From: Umezawaea sp036375055
GTDB lineage: Bacteria > Actinomycetota > Actinomycetes > Mycobacteriales > Pseudonocardiaceae
Length of the DNA: 64,000 nt
Direction: 5' to 3'
NCBI RefSeq assembly: GCF_036375055.1
Contig: NZ_DASUSQ010000064.1
Span: 1 to 64,000 of the forward strand
Below are positions 52,001 to 60,092 of the stretch, piece after piece. A model generated the notes under the pieces. That model did no database searches. It saw only the letters and a list, made by a program, of their open reading frames with translations, and was not told where the DNA came from. Position 1 is the first letter of the stretch. Each line of letters opens with the position of its first letter. Position numbers and translations under genes: made by a program.

Positions 52001-52588
52001 GAGCTGGACGGCGTCCAGGCCCGGCCCGACATGGAGTCGGCCTACAAGCGGATCGCCGTGGCGGCCAAGAACATCGACACGCGCGAGCACGACATCGCCG
52101 ACTCCGACGACTACTTCCAGTACCACGGCGGGATGGTCGCGACGGTGCGGGCGTTGACCGGCAAGGCGCCCGCCGCGTACGTCGGCGACAGCACCCGACC
52201 GGACGCGGTGCGCACGAGGACGTTGAACGAGGAGACCACGAGGATCTTCCGGGCACGGGTGGTGAACCCCCGGTGGCTGTCGGCCATGCGGAAGCACGGG
52301 TACAAGGGTGCGTTCGAACTGGCGGCCACTGTGGACTACCTGTTCGGGTACGACGCCACGACCGGTGTGGTGGCGGACTGGATGTACGAGAAGCTGGCCG
52401 AGACGTACGTGATGGACCCGGAGAACCAGAAGTTCATGACGGAGTCCAACCCCTGGGCCCTGCACGGGATTTCGGAGCGGTTGCTGGAGGCGGCTGATCG
52501 GGGGATGTGGGAGCACCCCAACCCCGAGACGGTGGCGGCGCTCCAGGCCGTGTACCTCCAGACCGAGGGGGATCTGGAGGATCGGTGA
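49013..52588 (+). CDS. cobN: Cobaltochelatase subunit CobN
   Basis: Large subunit (1191 aa) of the ATP-dependent aerobic cobaltochelatase that inserts cobalt into hydrogenobyrinate a,c-diamide with CobS and CobT (or ChlI/ChlD-like partners not in this window). The GTG at 49013 has GGAG 7 nt upstream and follows the riboswitch. Family signatures include VGKHGNLEWLPGKTVGMSAG (about 518-537), QPPRGFGENPIAIYHDPDLP and LPTGRNFYSVDPKAIPS. The C-terminus has NPWALHGISERLLEAADRGM. Length is normal for CobN. Transcription is probably controlled by cobalamin through the riboswitch. Confidence 0.96.
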   Translation: MILLLSTSDTDLLSARASGADYRLANPSRLGVEDLPELVEGADVVVVRILGGRRMWEEGLDAVLAGPRPVVVLGGEQNPDAPLMELSTVPGGVCAEAHAYLAHGGAANLAELHNFLSDTILLTGNGFAPPVPAPNWGLLDRPEPTTDGPTVAVLYYRAHHVAGNVAFVHALCDQIEAKGGRALPVYCSSLRTAEAELLAVLGTADTLVVTVLAAGGSKPATVGAGGEDEAWDVGALAALDVPILQGLCLTSSRAAWDENDDGLSPLDTATQVAIPEFDGRIITVPFSFKEVDEDGLTVYVADPERAARVAGIALGHARLRHTPPSERKIAVMLSAYPTKHSRIGNAVGLDTPASVVRLLTALRERGYDIGAPGELPGVEQLDGDALIHALIAAGGQDPDWLTEEQFTGNPVRMTAARYREFFATLPEDTRAEVEQHWGQAPGELFVDRSHDADGEIVLAALRAGNVVVMVQPPRGFGENPIAIYHDPDLPPSHHYLAAYRWLADDFGAHAVVHVGKHGNLEWLPGKTVGMSAGCGTDAALGDLPLIYPFLVNDPGEGTQAKRRAHATLVDHMVPPMARADSYGDIARLEQLLDEHGNIAAMDPAKLPAIRAQIWTLIQAAKLDHDLGLEDRPHDAEFDEFILHVDGWLCEIKDVQIRDGLHVLGEAPTGDARVGLVLAMLQAKQMWAGQVAALPGLREALGLNEDGSESRTTTDDVETTARALVQGMEDAGWAREAARGLTGSEQVARILEFAADEIVPRLARTTDEMTNVLHALDGGYVPAGPSGSPLRGLVNVLPTGRNFYSVDPKAIPSRLAWETGQAMAESLLARYREETGEWPPSVGLSVWGTSAMRTSGDDIAEVFALMGVRPVWDDQSRRVTGLEPVPLEELDRPRIDVTVRISGFFRDAFPHVVAMLDDAVRLVAALDEPAEANFVRAHAQADLAEHGDARRATMRIFGSKPGAYGAGLLPLIDSRNWRDDADLAEVYAVWGGYAYGRELDGVQARPDMESAYKRIAVAAKNIDTREHDIADSDDYFQYHGGMVATVRALTGKAPAAYVGDSTRPDAVRTRTLNEETTRIFRARVVNPRWLSAMRKHGYKGAFELAATVDYLFGYDATTGVVADWMYEKLAETYVMDPENQKFMTESNPWALHGISERLLEAADRGMWEHPNPETVAALQAVYLQTEGDLEDR

Positions 52589-53016
52589 CGGTGTTCCGGG
52601 GGCCAGCGGTGGGGGTTCGTGGTGGGTCGGCGGTCGCCGGGCCTGTCGGGTAGCTGTCGGCCCCGTCGGACCGGGTAGCCGCGAGTTCAGGGGGATCGGG
52701 CTGCCGCCGGCCCCGGTGGTGCGGTCGACGTGACCAGGGGCCCCCTCGATCCGACCCCGTGGTCGGGCTGGGGGCAGGTGGTGACACCGGGGTGGGGGTC
52801 ACATCCCCCGAGCAGATCGGCCGTGGTTCGGGGAAGGCCCCGGCTGCCTGTTCGTCGCCTGGTCGGCTCACCCGTGGTTGGTGCTCAAAGGGGGCAAACC
52901 AGGCGTGGGCTGGGGTTTGGGTGCGCCAGTCGGGTGCCGTGCGCTCGACTTGGGTCTGTGAAGACCTAAGATGTCGCCCATGACTCATGGGGCGCTGGTG
53001 TTCGGTTGGGTTTCGC
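52589..53016. other. Intergenic region, no gene seen
   Basis: The 428 bp between cobN and the LacI-family regulator are G-rich with short CCCC/GGGG tracts. Small open frames exist but lack ribosome sites. The last 60 bp are less GC-rich and probably hold the LacI gene promoter. No terminator hairpin of note follows cobN. Confidence 0.5.
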
Positions 53017-54039
53017 GTGACTGACGCGGCCCGTGGTCGACGCCTGGGCGCTCGCATCGAGGAGGTCGCCCGTGAGGCGGGCGTCTCGAAGTCGACCGTT
53101 TCCCGGGTCATCAACGGTGAGCAGTACGTCAGCTCCAGGGCTCGCGAAGCCGTGCACGCGGCCATCTCCAGCCTCGGGTACAGCCCGAACCAGGCTGCTC
53201 GGACGTTGGCAGGCAGTCGGACCAACTGCATCGCGCTCGTCGTGTCGGAGCAGGGTAGTCGGGTGCTGTCCGATCCGTTCTTCGCCGGTGTCCTCCGCGG
53301 TGTGCACGCCGAGCTGACCGGGCACCGGGTGCAGCTGGTGCTGATGATGAGCCAGCAGGACGACGAGAAGGACCTCGTCGGCTACCTGTGCGGCGGGCAC
53401 GTCGACGGTGCCCTGGTGGTGAGCCTGCACGGGCAGGACCCGTTGCCGCGCACGCTCGCCGACGCCGGGTTGCCGATCGTCGTCGGTGGGCGGCCGTTGG
53501 GGGCGTCCGGTGTTCCGTACGTGGACGCGGACAACTTCAACGGCGCGCTGGAAGCCGCACGTCACCTGGCTGTGACGGGGCGGCGTCGGATCGCCACCAT
53601 CGCCGGTCCGAAGGACATGGCCGTGGGCATGGACCGGTTGAGCGGGTGGCGGCGGGGGTTGAGCGAGTCCGGGTTGGAGTCCGACCTGGTCGCGTACGGC
53701 GACTTCACGCCCGAGAGCGGTGCGTTGGCGATGGCCGATCTGCTGGCCAGGGAACCGGCCATCGACGGTGTGTTCGTGGCCGCGGACATCATGGCCCTGG
53801 GGGCTCTGCAAGCGTTGCACGCCAACGGCAAGCGCGTGCCGGACGACGTGGCCGTGGTCGGGTTCGACGACCTGGCCCTGGCGTCCACCGCCGTGCCGCC
53901 GCTGACCACGGTCAAGCAGGACGTGGAGCAGCTCGGTCGCACGATGACGTGGCGGCTGCTCGCCGAGTTGGCGGGCGAGGACGGGTTGCCGCCGTCGTTG
54001 CTGCTCCCCACCTCGTTGGTGGTGAGGGCCAGCGCCTGA
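53017..54039 (+). CDS. LacI-family transcriptional regulator
   Basis: Regulator of 340 aa. I use the GTG at 53017, which gives TDAARGRRLGARIEEVAREA before the HTH; the frame opens 10 codons earlier. HTH about 15-40: IEEVAREAGVSKSTVSRVIN, then the hinge helix SPNQAARTLAGSRTN. The periplasmic-binding-like domain follows, with YVDADNFNGALEAARHLAVT and the family VPDDVAVVGFDDLALASTAV near the C-terminus. It is single, with no sugar transporter beside it, so the target is unlinked or unknown. It ends at a long palindrome shared with the convergent LapA gene. Confidence 0.9.
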   Translation: MTDAARGRRLGARIEEVAREAGVSKSTVSRVINGEQYVSSRAREAVHAAISSLGYSPNQAARTLAGSRTNCIALVVSEQGSRVLSDPFFAGVLRGVHAELTGHRVQLVLMMSQQDDEKDLVGYLCGGHVDGALVVSLHGQDPLPRTLADAGLPIVVGGRPLGASGVPYVDADNFNGALEAARHLAVTGRRRIATIAGPKDMAVGMDRLSGWRRGLSESGLESDLVAYGDFTPESGALAMADLLAREPAIDGVFVAADIMALGALQALHANGKRVPDDVAVVGFDDLALASTAVPPLTTVKQDVEQLGRTMTWRLLAELAGEDGLPPSLLLPTSLVVRASA

Positions 54040-54129
54040 TCCTCCCGCGGGTGCGTGCCGTGGACGTCTCTGTCCACTGTGAACACCCGCCCGAGCCGAC
54101 GCGCCGGAACTCCCTGCCGCCCAACGCCT

Positions 54130-54165
54130 CGACCGGGTCGCGTCCGCGCGGACGCGACCCGGTCG
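54130..54165. terminator. Perfect 36-bp palindrome between convergent genes
   Basis: 18-bp arms with no mismatch (54130-54147 with 54148-54165), ending next to the LapA stop codon. As RNA it would form a stable hairpin from either side, with a small loop. There is no T run. Confidence 0.65.
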
Positions 54166-54166
54166 C

Positions 54167-54586
54167 CTAGCGCAGGGCCCGCTTGGTCTGGCGGCGCAGC
54201 TGCATGATCCGGGCCGCGCCGACCAGCGCGACCAGCAGCGCCCCACCGATCGAGGCGAACAGCAGGGCCACGCCGAGCGGCAGCGTGAACGCGCCGCCGA
54301 GGAAGTGGATCGTCACGTCGGTCAGGTTCTGGAGGATGAACACCAGCAGGAAGATCAGCACGAAGATCGCCACGATGACGGCGACCCACGTCCCGCTGAT
54401 CCGGGTGGGTTTGATCTTGGCGTGCGACGTCGGCGCCGGGGCCGACGTCGGCTCGACGGGTGCGCTCGGGTCGATCACGGCAGGTGGGTGCGTGATCGAC
54501 TCGTCCGCGGGCGTCGACGGGTCCGCCGGAGCACCGAGGTCCACCGGGTGGACGTCGGTCGTGCGGTCATCACGGGGAGTGTTCAC
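54167..54586 (-). CDS. LapA-domain (DUF1049) membrane protein
   Basis: Protein of 139 aa with a Pro/Ala/Asp-rich cytoplasmic N-terminus (1-60), then two transmembrane helices typical of the lipopolysaccharide-assembly-protein-A domain (about 66-85 and 98-120): TWVAVIVAIFVLIFLLVFIL, then NLTDVTIHFLGGAFTLPLGV, with a basic tail MQLRRQTKRALR. The domain name comes from E. coli LapA; Gram-positive members have no known function. The GTG at 54586 is the likely start. Confidence 0.88.
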   Translation of the reverse strand: MNTPRDDRTTDVHPVDLGAPADPSTPADESITHPPAVIDPSAPVEPTSAPAPTSHAKIKPTRISGTWVAVIVAIFVLIFLLVFILQNLTDVTIHFLGGAFTLPLGVALLFASIGGALLVALVGAARIMQLRRQTKRALR

Positions 54587-54628
54587 CCGAACCAGTATCG
54601 ACCCCTCCGGGTGTTTCCGCAGCGCACG

Positions 54629-57373
54629 TCATCCGCACGGCGCAGTGAACGGCAGGCCGGGGAAGAACCGGTCCCAGTCCTGGCGGCTCAGGGGCCCGCC
54701 CGCGCACAGCCGGGCCACGGCGCCCGCCTCGTCGAAGTCCCAGCGGCGGGACGAGCCGTCACCGCTCGACGTCATCACCACGGCGTTGCGGTCGGACCCG
54801 GCGCGCGGCGTGAACTCGATGCTGTGCACGGTGGTCGTCGGGCCCGTGACGGTCGCGGGCGCGCCCGGTCGCCGCCGGTCGGTGATGGTCCAGAGCCGCA
54901 CGGTGTCGTCGCCCGCCGCGCTCGCGAGGTGCTCGCCGTCCTCGGAGATCGCGAGCGCCTTGATCCCGCCGGACTGCGCCGTCAGCTCGGACAGCTTCTC
55001 GGGCCGCAGCGGGTCCGCCAGGTCCCAGAGCCGGATGACGCCGTCCACGCCGCCGGTCGCGAGCAGCCGCCGGTCCCGCGAGAGCGCCACCGTGGAGATG
55101 TGCGGGATGCTCCGCAGCTCGCCGAACACGAACGGCCCAGCGGGGGAGTCCAGGCGCCACAGGCCGGTGGTGCTGTCCTCGTCGATCGTCACGAGCACCT
55201 GCCCGCTCTGGTCGAACCGCACCTCGCGACCGCGAACCCCCGGCCGGGACAGCGTCGAGACCAGCGCGGGCGCGCTGGGGTCGGCCATGTCCCACAGGCG
55301 GACCGACGTGCTGTCGTCGGCGTCGACCGTGGCCATCCGGCTGCCGTCGGGGGACAGCGACGCGGCGATCAGCCGGTTCGGGAACCGGTGCAGGAAGGCG
55401 GGTTCCGCCGCGTCGGTGAGGTCCCAGACCTCCTCCAGCGTGGTCGCGAGCACCCGGTCGCGCGAGGTGAACCCGAGCGACCGCACGGCGTCCGGTTCGC
55501 TCGACCCGTCCGGCACGGCGGCCTGCCCCCTGCCCCGGACGGGGTTGCCGTCCGGCCCCATCGACGAGTCCGCCCTCGGGATGACCCGGCGCACGAGGTG
55601 GTCGCCCCAGGTGGCCGTCGAGGTCGTGAGCAGGCCGTCCACCACGTCCCTGGTGGGTTCCAGCCGGTAGGCGGCGACGCTGAGCTTCTTGGCGAGCGTG
55701 GGGTTGCTGTCCCGCATCCGCACGGCCGCGCTCGCGATCTGCTGCGCCACGGCGATGTTGCGCTGCTCGTCCGCCAGAGCCTGCGCCCGGATCGTCTGCA
55801 CGATCGCCCCGCCCGCGAGCACGAGCAGCACCAGCAGCAGCGCGACGAGCTGCCGCAGCCTGCGCGTGCGGCGCAGCGCGAGGCTCTGCTCCCGGTCGCG
55901 GGCGCTCAGGCTCGCGGTGAGGAACTCCCGCTCGCGCGAGCTGAGCCGCACCTCGTCGCGGGCCGCCCACTCGGCGGCGGCGTCCAGCCGGGTGCCCCGG
56001 TAGAGCGAGTCGGGGTCGCGGGCCAGCAGGTCCCACGTGGCCGCGGCCTCGGTGAGCTGCCGCCCGGTGCGCAGGCCGTCGCGGTTCTCGTTCAGCCAGC
56101 CGCGCAGCCGGGGCCACGCGCGGATCAGCACCTCGTGGGCGATCTCGACGGCGTCCTGGTCCAGCGTCAGCAGCCGGGCGTGCGCCAGGCGGTCCAGCAC
56201 GACCTGCGTGTCCACGTCGTCGGTGTCCAGCTCGCCGCGGGCGAGCCTGCGCTTGGTGTCCTCGGTGCGGTCGCCCAGCGCGGTGAGCCGCAGGAAGACC
56301 TGCCGCGCGAGCGCCCGCTGGTCGGTCTCCAGCGCCGTGTACGTCCGTTCGGCGGTCTGCGCGAGCGCGTGCTGGATGCCGCCCGCGGCCTCGTACCCGG
56401 CCAGGGTGAGGGTGGTCCCGCGTCTTCGCCGCCACGTCTCCAGCAGCGCGTGCGACACCAGCGGCAGCACGCCGGGCTGACCGGTCGCGTCCGCCACCAG
56501 GCGCGTGACCAGCGCCGTCTCGACCGTGCAGCCGACCTTGGCGGCGGGCCGCATGATCGCCTGGCGCAGCTCCTCCGCCGACATCGGCCCCAGCAGCAGC
56601 TGCGCGTCCCGCAGCGCCTCCACCAGCCCGGTGTGCTGGGCGCAGTGCCCGTAGAAGTCGGCGCGGACGCCGATCACGACCTGGCAGCGCGTCCGCGACG
56701 CGTCCAGCAGGGCCTCGATGAACGCGGTGCGCGCCGCCGTGTCCTGGCAGAGGGTGAAGACCTCCTCGAACTGGTCGACCACCAGCACCAGCGCGTCCAC
56801 CTCGGCGCCGATGACCCGGTCCAGCACGTCCGGGCTCAGGTCCAGCTCGGCCGGGGTGACCACGACGGAGGAGGTGCACTCCAGCGCGCCCTCGGCGATC
56901 CGCGGCACCAGCCCGGCCCGCAGCAGCGACGACTTGCCCGCGCCCGACGCGCCGAACACGCCCACCAGCCGCCGGTCGGACATCCGGTCGACCAGGTCGT
57001 CCAGGAACCGCTCGCGGCCGAAGAAGCGGTCCGCGTCCTCGGGCTGGAACGCCGCCAGTCCCGCGTAGGGCGGGGTGCCGCCGTCGGACGGCGGGGTCTC
57101 CGACGGCGCGACCTCGGCCGCGACCTCGCGCCACCGGCTCTCCCACACCCCTGGGTCGCCGTCGCACGCCTGCACGTAGGCCAGGGTCACGGCCAGGCTC
57201 GGCAGCTTCCGCCCGCCCGCGGCGTCCGAGAGCGTCGTGGCCGAGTAGTGCGCGCGGGTCCCCAGCTGGCGGTAGGTGCGCCCGCCCGCCTGGTCCCGGA
57301 GGGTCCGCAGGTCGGCCGCGAACCTCAGCAGAGGAGTGTCACCGTCGTCGAGCGGGCGTTCCCCACGCGGCAC
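54629..57373 (-). CDS. XRE-HTH, STAND NTPase and WD40-repeat protein
   Basis: Large signalling protein of 914 aa. I chose the GTG at 57373 with GGAGG 7 nt upstream; the frame opens 68 codons earlier in an intergenic region. Order: XRE-like N-terminal domain (about 10-90, TYRQLGTRAHYSATTLSDAA), STAND-type NTPase with Walker A GASGAGKSS (141-149), Walker B LVLVVDQFEEVF (195-206) and the helical segment AHEVLIRAWPRLRGWLNENR. One transmembrane helix lies near 508-527. A WD40 propeller follows (about 600-900) with IRLWDLADPLRP and VRLWTITDRRRP. These proteins are multidomain switches; roles include development, secondary metabolism and anti-phage defence. The divergent neighbour is terpene-synthase-like. 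Confidence 0.9.
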   Translation of the reverse strand: MPRGERPLDDGDTPLLRFAADLRTLRDQAGGRTYRQLGTRAHYSATTLSDAAGGRKLPSLAVTLAYVQACDGDPGVWESRWREVAAEVAPSETPPSDGGTPPYAGLAAFQPEDADRFFGRERFLDDLVDRMSDRRLVGVFGASGAGKSSLLRAGLVPRIAEGALECTSSVVVTPAELDLSPDVLDRVIGAEVDALVLVVDQFEEVFTLCQDTAARTAFIEALLDASRTRCQVVIGVRADFYGHCAQHTGLVEALRDAQLLLGPMSAEELRQAIMRPAAKVGCTVETALVTRLVADATGQPGVLPLVSHALLETWRRRRGTTLTLAGYEAAGGIQHALAQTAERTYTALETDQRALARQVFLRLTALGDRTEDTKRRLARGELDTDDVDTQVVLDRLAHARLLTLDQDAVEIAHEVLIRAWPRLRGWLNENRDGLRTGRQLTEAAATWDLLARDPDSLYRGTRLDAAAEWAARDEVRLSSREREFLTASLSARDREQSLALRRTRRLRQLVALLLVLLVLAGGAIVQTIRAQALADEQRNIAVAQQIASAAVRMRDSNPTLAKKLSVAAYRLEPTRDVVDGLLTTSTATWGDHLVRRVIPRADSSMGPDGNPVRGRGQAAVPDGSSEPDAVRSLGFTSRDRVLATTLEEVWDLTDAAEPAFLHRFPNRLIAASLSPDGSRMATVDADDSTSVRLWDMADPSAPALVSTLSRPGVRGREVRFDQSGQVLVTIDEDSTTGLWRLDSPAGPFVFGELRSIPHISTVALSRDRRLLATGGVDGVIRLWDLADPLRPEKLSELTAQSGGIKALAISEDGEHLASAAGDDTVRLWTITDRRRPGAPATVTGPTTTVHSIEFTPRAGSDRNAVVMTSSGDGSSRRWDFDEAGAVARLCAGGPLSRQDWDRFFPGLPFTAPCG

Positions 57374-57561
57374 CCTGCCACCTCCTCGTCCCGCCCCGAT
57401 TGTCCTGAGCTGCTCCTGGGACGTCCAGTGGGCTCGTCCCGGCCACGCGGGGCTAGGGGCCTCTAGGGGTTGTCCGTGGTTGTGAAACGTCGTTATTTTT
57501 CCGGTGTGGCCGGTCGCTGTCGCCCGGCCCTGGAGAACAGCTAACGGAGGTGGGTTGAGCC

Positions 57562-58521
57562 ATGGGCGTAGGCGCATTCACACTCAGCGGACTCGATGTG
57601 CCGGAACCACGTGCGGCGACAACGCCACCGTTCGTGATGTGCGCGTTCGACACCGAGTCGAACGCCGCGGACCACCTGGTGTCCGACCACTCGGTCGGCT
57701 GGGCGGTGTCGCTGGGACTGCTCCCACCGCACGGGATGGCCGAGTTGGCCGGGATGGACCTCGGGTACCTCGTGGGCTACGGGTTCCCGAACGCCGACTA
57801 CGAGCAGCTGCGGCTGGTGGGCGACTGGGCGGTGCTCCAGGCGGTGCTCCAGGACGAGCACCTGGCCGCCGAGGACCTCGACCTCCTGCTCGCCGTCCTG
57901 CGCGCCGAACCGGTGCCTCCGGGAGACCCGAGAGCCGACGCGATGGCGGACCTGCGGACCAGGCTGCTGGCGCTGGGCGGGCCGGAGTGGCTGGAGTCGT
58001 TCGCGGACGAGGTGGCCCGGATGTTCGACGGGTTCACCCGCGAGGCGCTCGACGACCACCACGGCCGGGTCCCCAGCCCCGAGGCGCACGCCGCCCTGCG
58101 GGAGCTGACCGTCGGCCTGCACCCGATGTTCCGGTTCGGCGGACCGGTCGACGGGATCGACCTGCCGCCGAAGGTCCGCGAGCACTCCGCGCTGCGCGAA
58201 CTCGCCTCCACCGCCTGTCGGATCGTCGGCTACGCGCGCGACCTCTACACCCACCGCGCCGAGATCGCCCGCGGCGGTGTGCACAACCTGGTGCTGGTGA
58301 CCATGCGGTCCCAGTCGGTCGTGCTGGACCAGGCGGTGGACCGCGCGGTCGAGATCCACGACGACGAGGTCCGCGACTTCGTCCGGAAGGCCGCCGACCT
58401 GCCGTCGTTCGGCGGACAGGTCGACGAGCAGGTCCGCGGGTACGTGGGGCTGCTGCGCCGCTGGATCGGCGGCCACCGCAAGTGGGCGGAGTACACCGGC
58501 AGGTACCGCGATCCCGGCTGA
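57562..58521 (+). CDS. Terpene-synthase-like protein with altered metal motifs
   Basis: Protein of 319 aa with the layout of bacterial class I terpene synthases: GFPNADYEQLRLVGDWA, then the aspartate-rich site, LRELTVGLHPMF with the diphosphate-sensor Arg180, the NSE region, and a C-terminal WAEYTGRYRD with the Arg-Tyr pair (314-315). The metal sites are abnormal. Where a DDxx(D/E) motif is expected the chain reads LQDEHLAAED (Gln97-Asp98-Glu99). In the NSE triad NDxxSxxxE the Asn is Arg226 and the Ser is Thr230, while Asp227 and Glu234 remain. It may be inactive, bind diphosphates as a sensor, or use another metal set. It starts at the ATG at 57562 with GGAGG upstream and is divergent from the STAND gene. 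Confidence 0.75.
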   Translation: MGVGAFTLSGLDVPEPRAATTPPFVMCAFDTESNAADHLVSDHSVGWAVSLGLLPPHGMAELAGMDLGYLVGYGFPNADYEQLRLVGDWAVLQAVLQDEHLAAEDLDLLLAVLRAEPVPPGDPRADAMADLRTRLLALGGPEWLESFADEVARMFDGFTREALDDHHGRVPSPEAHAALRELTVGLHPMFRFGGPVDGIDLPPKVREHSALRELASTACRIVGYARDLYTHRAEIARGGVHNLVLVTMRSQSVVLDQAVDRAVEIHDDEVRDFVRKAADLPSFGGQVDEQVRGYVGLLRRWIGGHRKWAEYTGRYRDPG

Positions 58522-58605
58522 GCGTTGGCGATCCGTTCACCTCGGCCGCCTACGGTGCGCCCACGCGCGGCCGGAGGAGGGCGCGCCGGAGAGGACGGAA
58601 CACCC

Positions 58606-59790
58606 ATGCGGAGACCACTCGTGCTCGGGGCGGCCCTGCTCGTGGCGGTGGCGGGCGTCGTCCCCGGCGCCTCCGCGTCCGGTCCGCACGACTTCGGACG
58701 CGCCACCCTCACGGGGTTCGCCTCGCTGCCCGCCGAGACGTTCGTGCCGGGCAGCGAACCCTCGGGCGCCGCCCTGGGCGGCACGCCGTCCAACGGGATC
58801 GTGCCCCCGTTCGCCGACCAGCCCGTGCAGGGCTTCAGCGGTGTCGTCCGCAACGACGACGGCACGTTCGAGGTGCTGTCGGACAACGGTTACGGCAGCA
58901 GGGCCACCAGCGCCGACTTCCTGCTGCGGATCCACCGCATCGCGCCGGACTTCGCCTCCGGCGGCGTCGACGTGCTCGGCGGCGTGACGCTGACCGACCC
59001 GCGCGGGCTCGTGCCGTTCCCGCTGACCCGGCCCGACCGGGTGCTCACCGGCGCCGACTTCGACGTCGAGTCGATCACGCGGGTCGCGGACGGCGGTTAC
59101 TGGCTCGGCGACGAGTTCGGCCCGTACCTGCTGCACGTCGACCGCGCGGGCAGGCTGCTGGCCGCGCCCGTGCCGCTGCCCGGCGTGTTCGCGCCGGAGA
59201 ACCCCGCCGGACCACCGAACCTGGGTGGCAGCAAGGGTTTCGAGGGCTTGGCGCAGTCGCCCGACGGCAGGTTCCTGTACCCGCTGCTGGAGGGGACGGT
59301 CACCGGCGACGTGCCGGGGACGCTGCGGCTCAGCGAGTTCGACCTCGCCCGCGGCGCCTACACCGGGCAGGGCCACCGCTACCGGCTCGGCTCGCCCGAC
59401 CTCGCCATCGGCGACCTGGTCGCGGTGGACCGCGACCGCTTCCTGGTCCTGGAACGCGACGGAGCCCAGGGCGCGGACGCGCTGGTGAAGCGGATCTACC
59501 TGGCCGACCGGCGCGACCGCGACCGCGACGGCTACCTGGACAAGACCCTCGTCGCCGACCTGCTGGACATCGCCAACCCGCGTCGGGTCGGCGGGTTCGG
59601 CGAGACGTTCCGGTTCCCGTTCACCACCATCGAGGACGTGGTGGTCCTGGACGACAGCACGCTGGGGGTGTTGAACGACAACAACTTCCCGTTCTCGTCG
59701 GGGCGCACGCCGGGCGAGGCCGACGACAACGAGTTCATCACCATCAGGCTCGCCGAGCGGCTGCACGCCGACCCGCGCGTCCTGCGCTGA
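58606..59790 (+). CDS. Secreted esterase-like phytase-family protein
   Basis: Exported protein of 394 aa from the ATG at 58606 (the frame opens 27 codons earlier without a signal). The signal peptide ends ASASG (about 25). The body is the esterase-like-activity-of-phytase domain, a beta-propeller: VVRNDDGTFEVLSDNGYGSR, then ESITRVADGGYWLGDEFGPY and KGFEGLAQSPDGRFLYPLLE. The acidic residues that bind calcium in phytases are partly present (DRRDRDRDGYLDKT). The actual substrate is uncertain; members are reported as phosphatases or esterases. It is a single gene ending at a hairpin. Confidence 0.88.
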   Translation: MRRPLVLGAALLVAVAGVVPGASASGPHDFGRATLTGFASLPAETFVPGSEPSGAALGGTPSNGIVPPFADQPVQGFSGVVRNDDGTFEVLSDNGYGSRATSADFLLRIHRIAPDFASGGVDVLGGVTLTDPRGLVPFPLTRPDRVLTGADFDVESITRVADGGYWLGDEFGPYLLHVDRAGRLLAAPVPLPGVFAPENPAGPPNLGGSKGFEGLAQSPDGRFLYPLLEGTVTGDVPGTLRLSEFDLARGAYTGQGHRYRLGSPDLAIGDLVAVDRDRFLVLERDGAQGADALVKRIYLADRRDRDRDGYLDKTLVADLLDIANPRRVGGFGETFRFPFTTIEDVVVLDDSTLGVLNDNNFPFSSGRTPGEADDNEFITIRLAERLHADPRVLR

Positions 59791-59793
59791 CGA

Positions 59794-59828
59794 GGGAGCG
59801 CCTCTCCCACGACGGGAGGGCGCTTCCC
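59794..59828. terminator. Hairpin between convergent genes
   Basis: Arms 59794-59808 and 59814-59828 pair over about 14 bp with one bulge on each side and a 5-nt loop. It lies 4 bp after the phytase-like stop codon and 9 bp before the stop of the minus-strand lipoprotein ORF. Confidence 0.6.
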
Positions 59829-59836
59829 CGACCCGG

Positions 59837-60076
59837 TCATGCCCCACCGCCCTCCTCGGGGGTGAGCGCCACGGCCAGGTCGGCGGACGCGCAGGCCGCG
59901 GGCCCGGCGGCGGACGCGGCGGTGGAGCCCGCGGGTGCGGTGGTGGCCGTGGACGGGCCGGGCGACCGGGCCGAGACCGAGGCCGGGGCGCTCGACGGCG
60001 TCCCCCCGCCCTGGCTCGTGCAGGCGCTGAGCAGGGCGGCCGAGACCGCCAGGGTGATCTCGCCGGTGGTGCTCAC
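59837..60076 (-). CDS. Short lipoprotein, probably truncated DUF4232 type
   Basis: ORF of 79 aa with a lipoprotein signal (lipobox LSAC, Cys19), a Ser/Pro/Ala-rich linker, and then PAACASADLAVALTPEEGGG, where it stops. That last segment is how the DUF4232 domain of many actinobacterial lipoproteins begins. About 100 residues of the domain are missing, so this is probably a truncated or decayed gene. It lies 16 bp after the next secreted-protein gene on the same strand. Confidence 0.5.
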   Translation of the reverse strand: MSTTGEITLAVSAALLSACTSQGGGTPSSAPASVSARSPGPSTATTAPAGSTAASAAGPAACASADLAVALTPEEGGGA

Positions 60077-60092
60077 GACGGGCCTCCCGTGA

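Noticed and set aside
48929..52516. A 1195-codon open frame antisense to cobN
   Set aside because: Same artefact: long only because GC-rich third positions of cobN remove stop codons from the opposite strand.
54305..57466. A 1053-codon plus-strand frame over the STAND-WD40 gene
   Set aside because: Antisense to a gene with Walker motifs and WD40 repeats; low-complexity product without a ribosome site.
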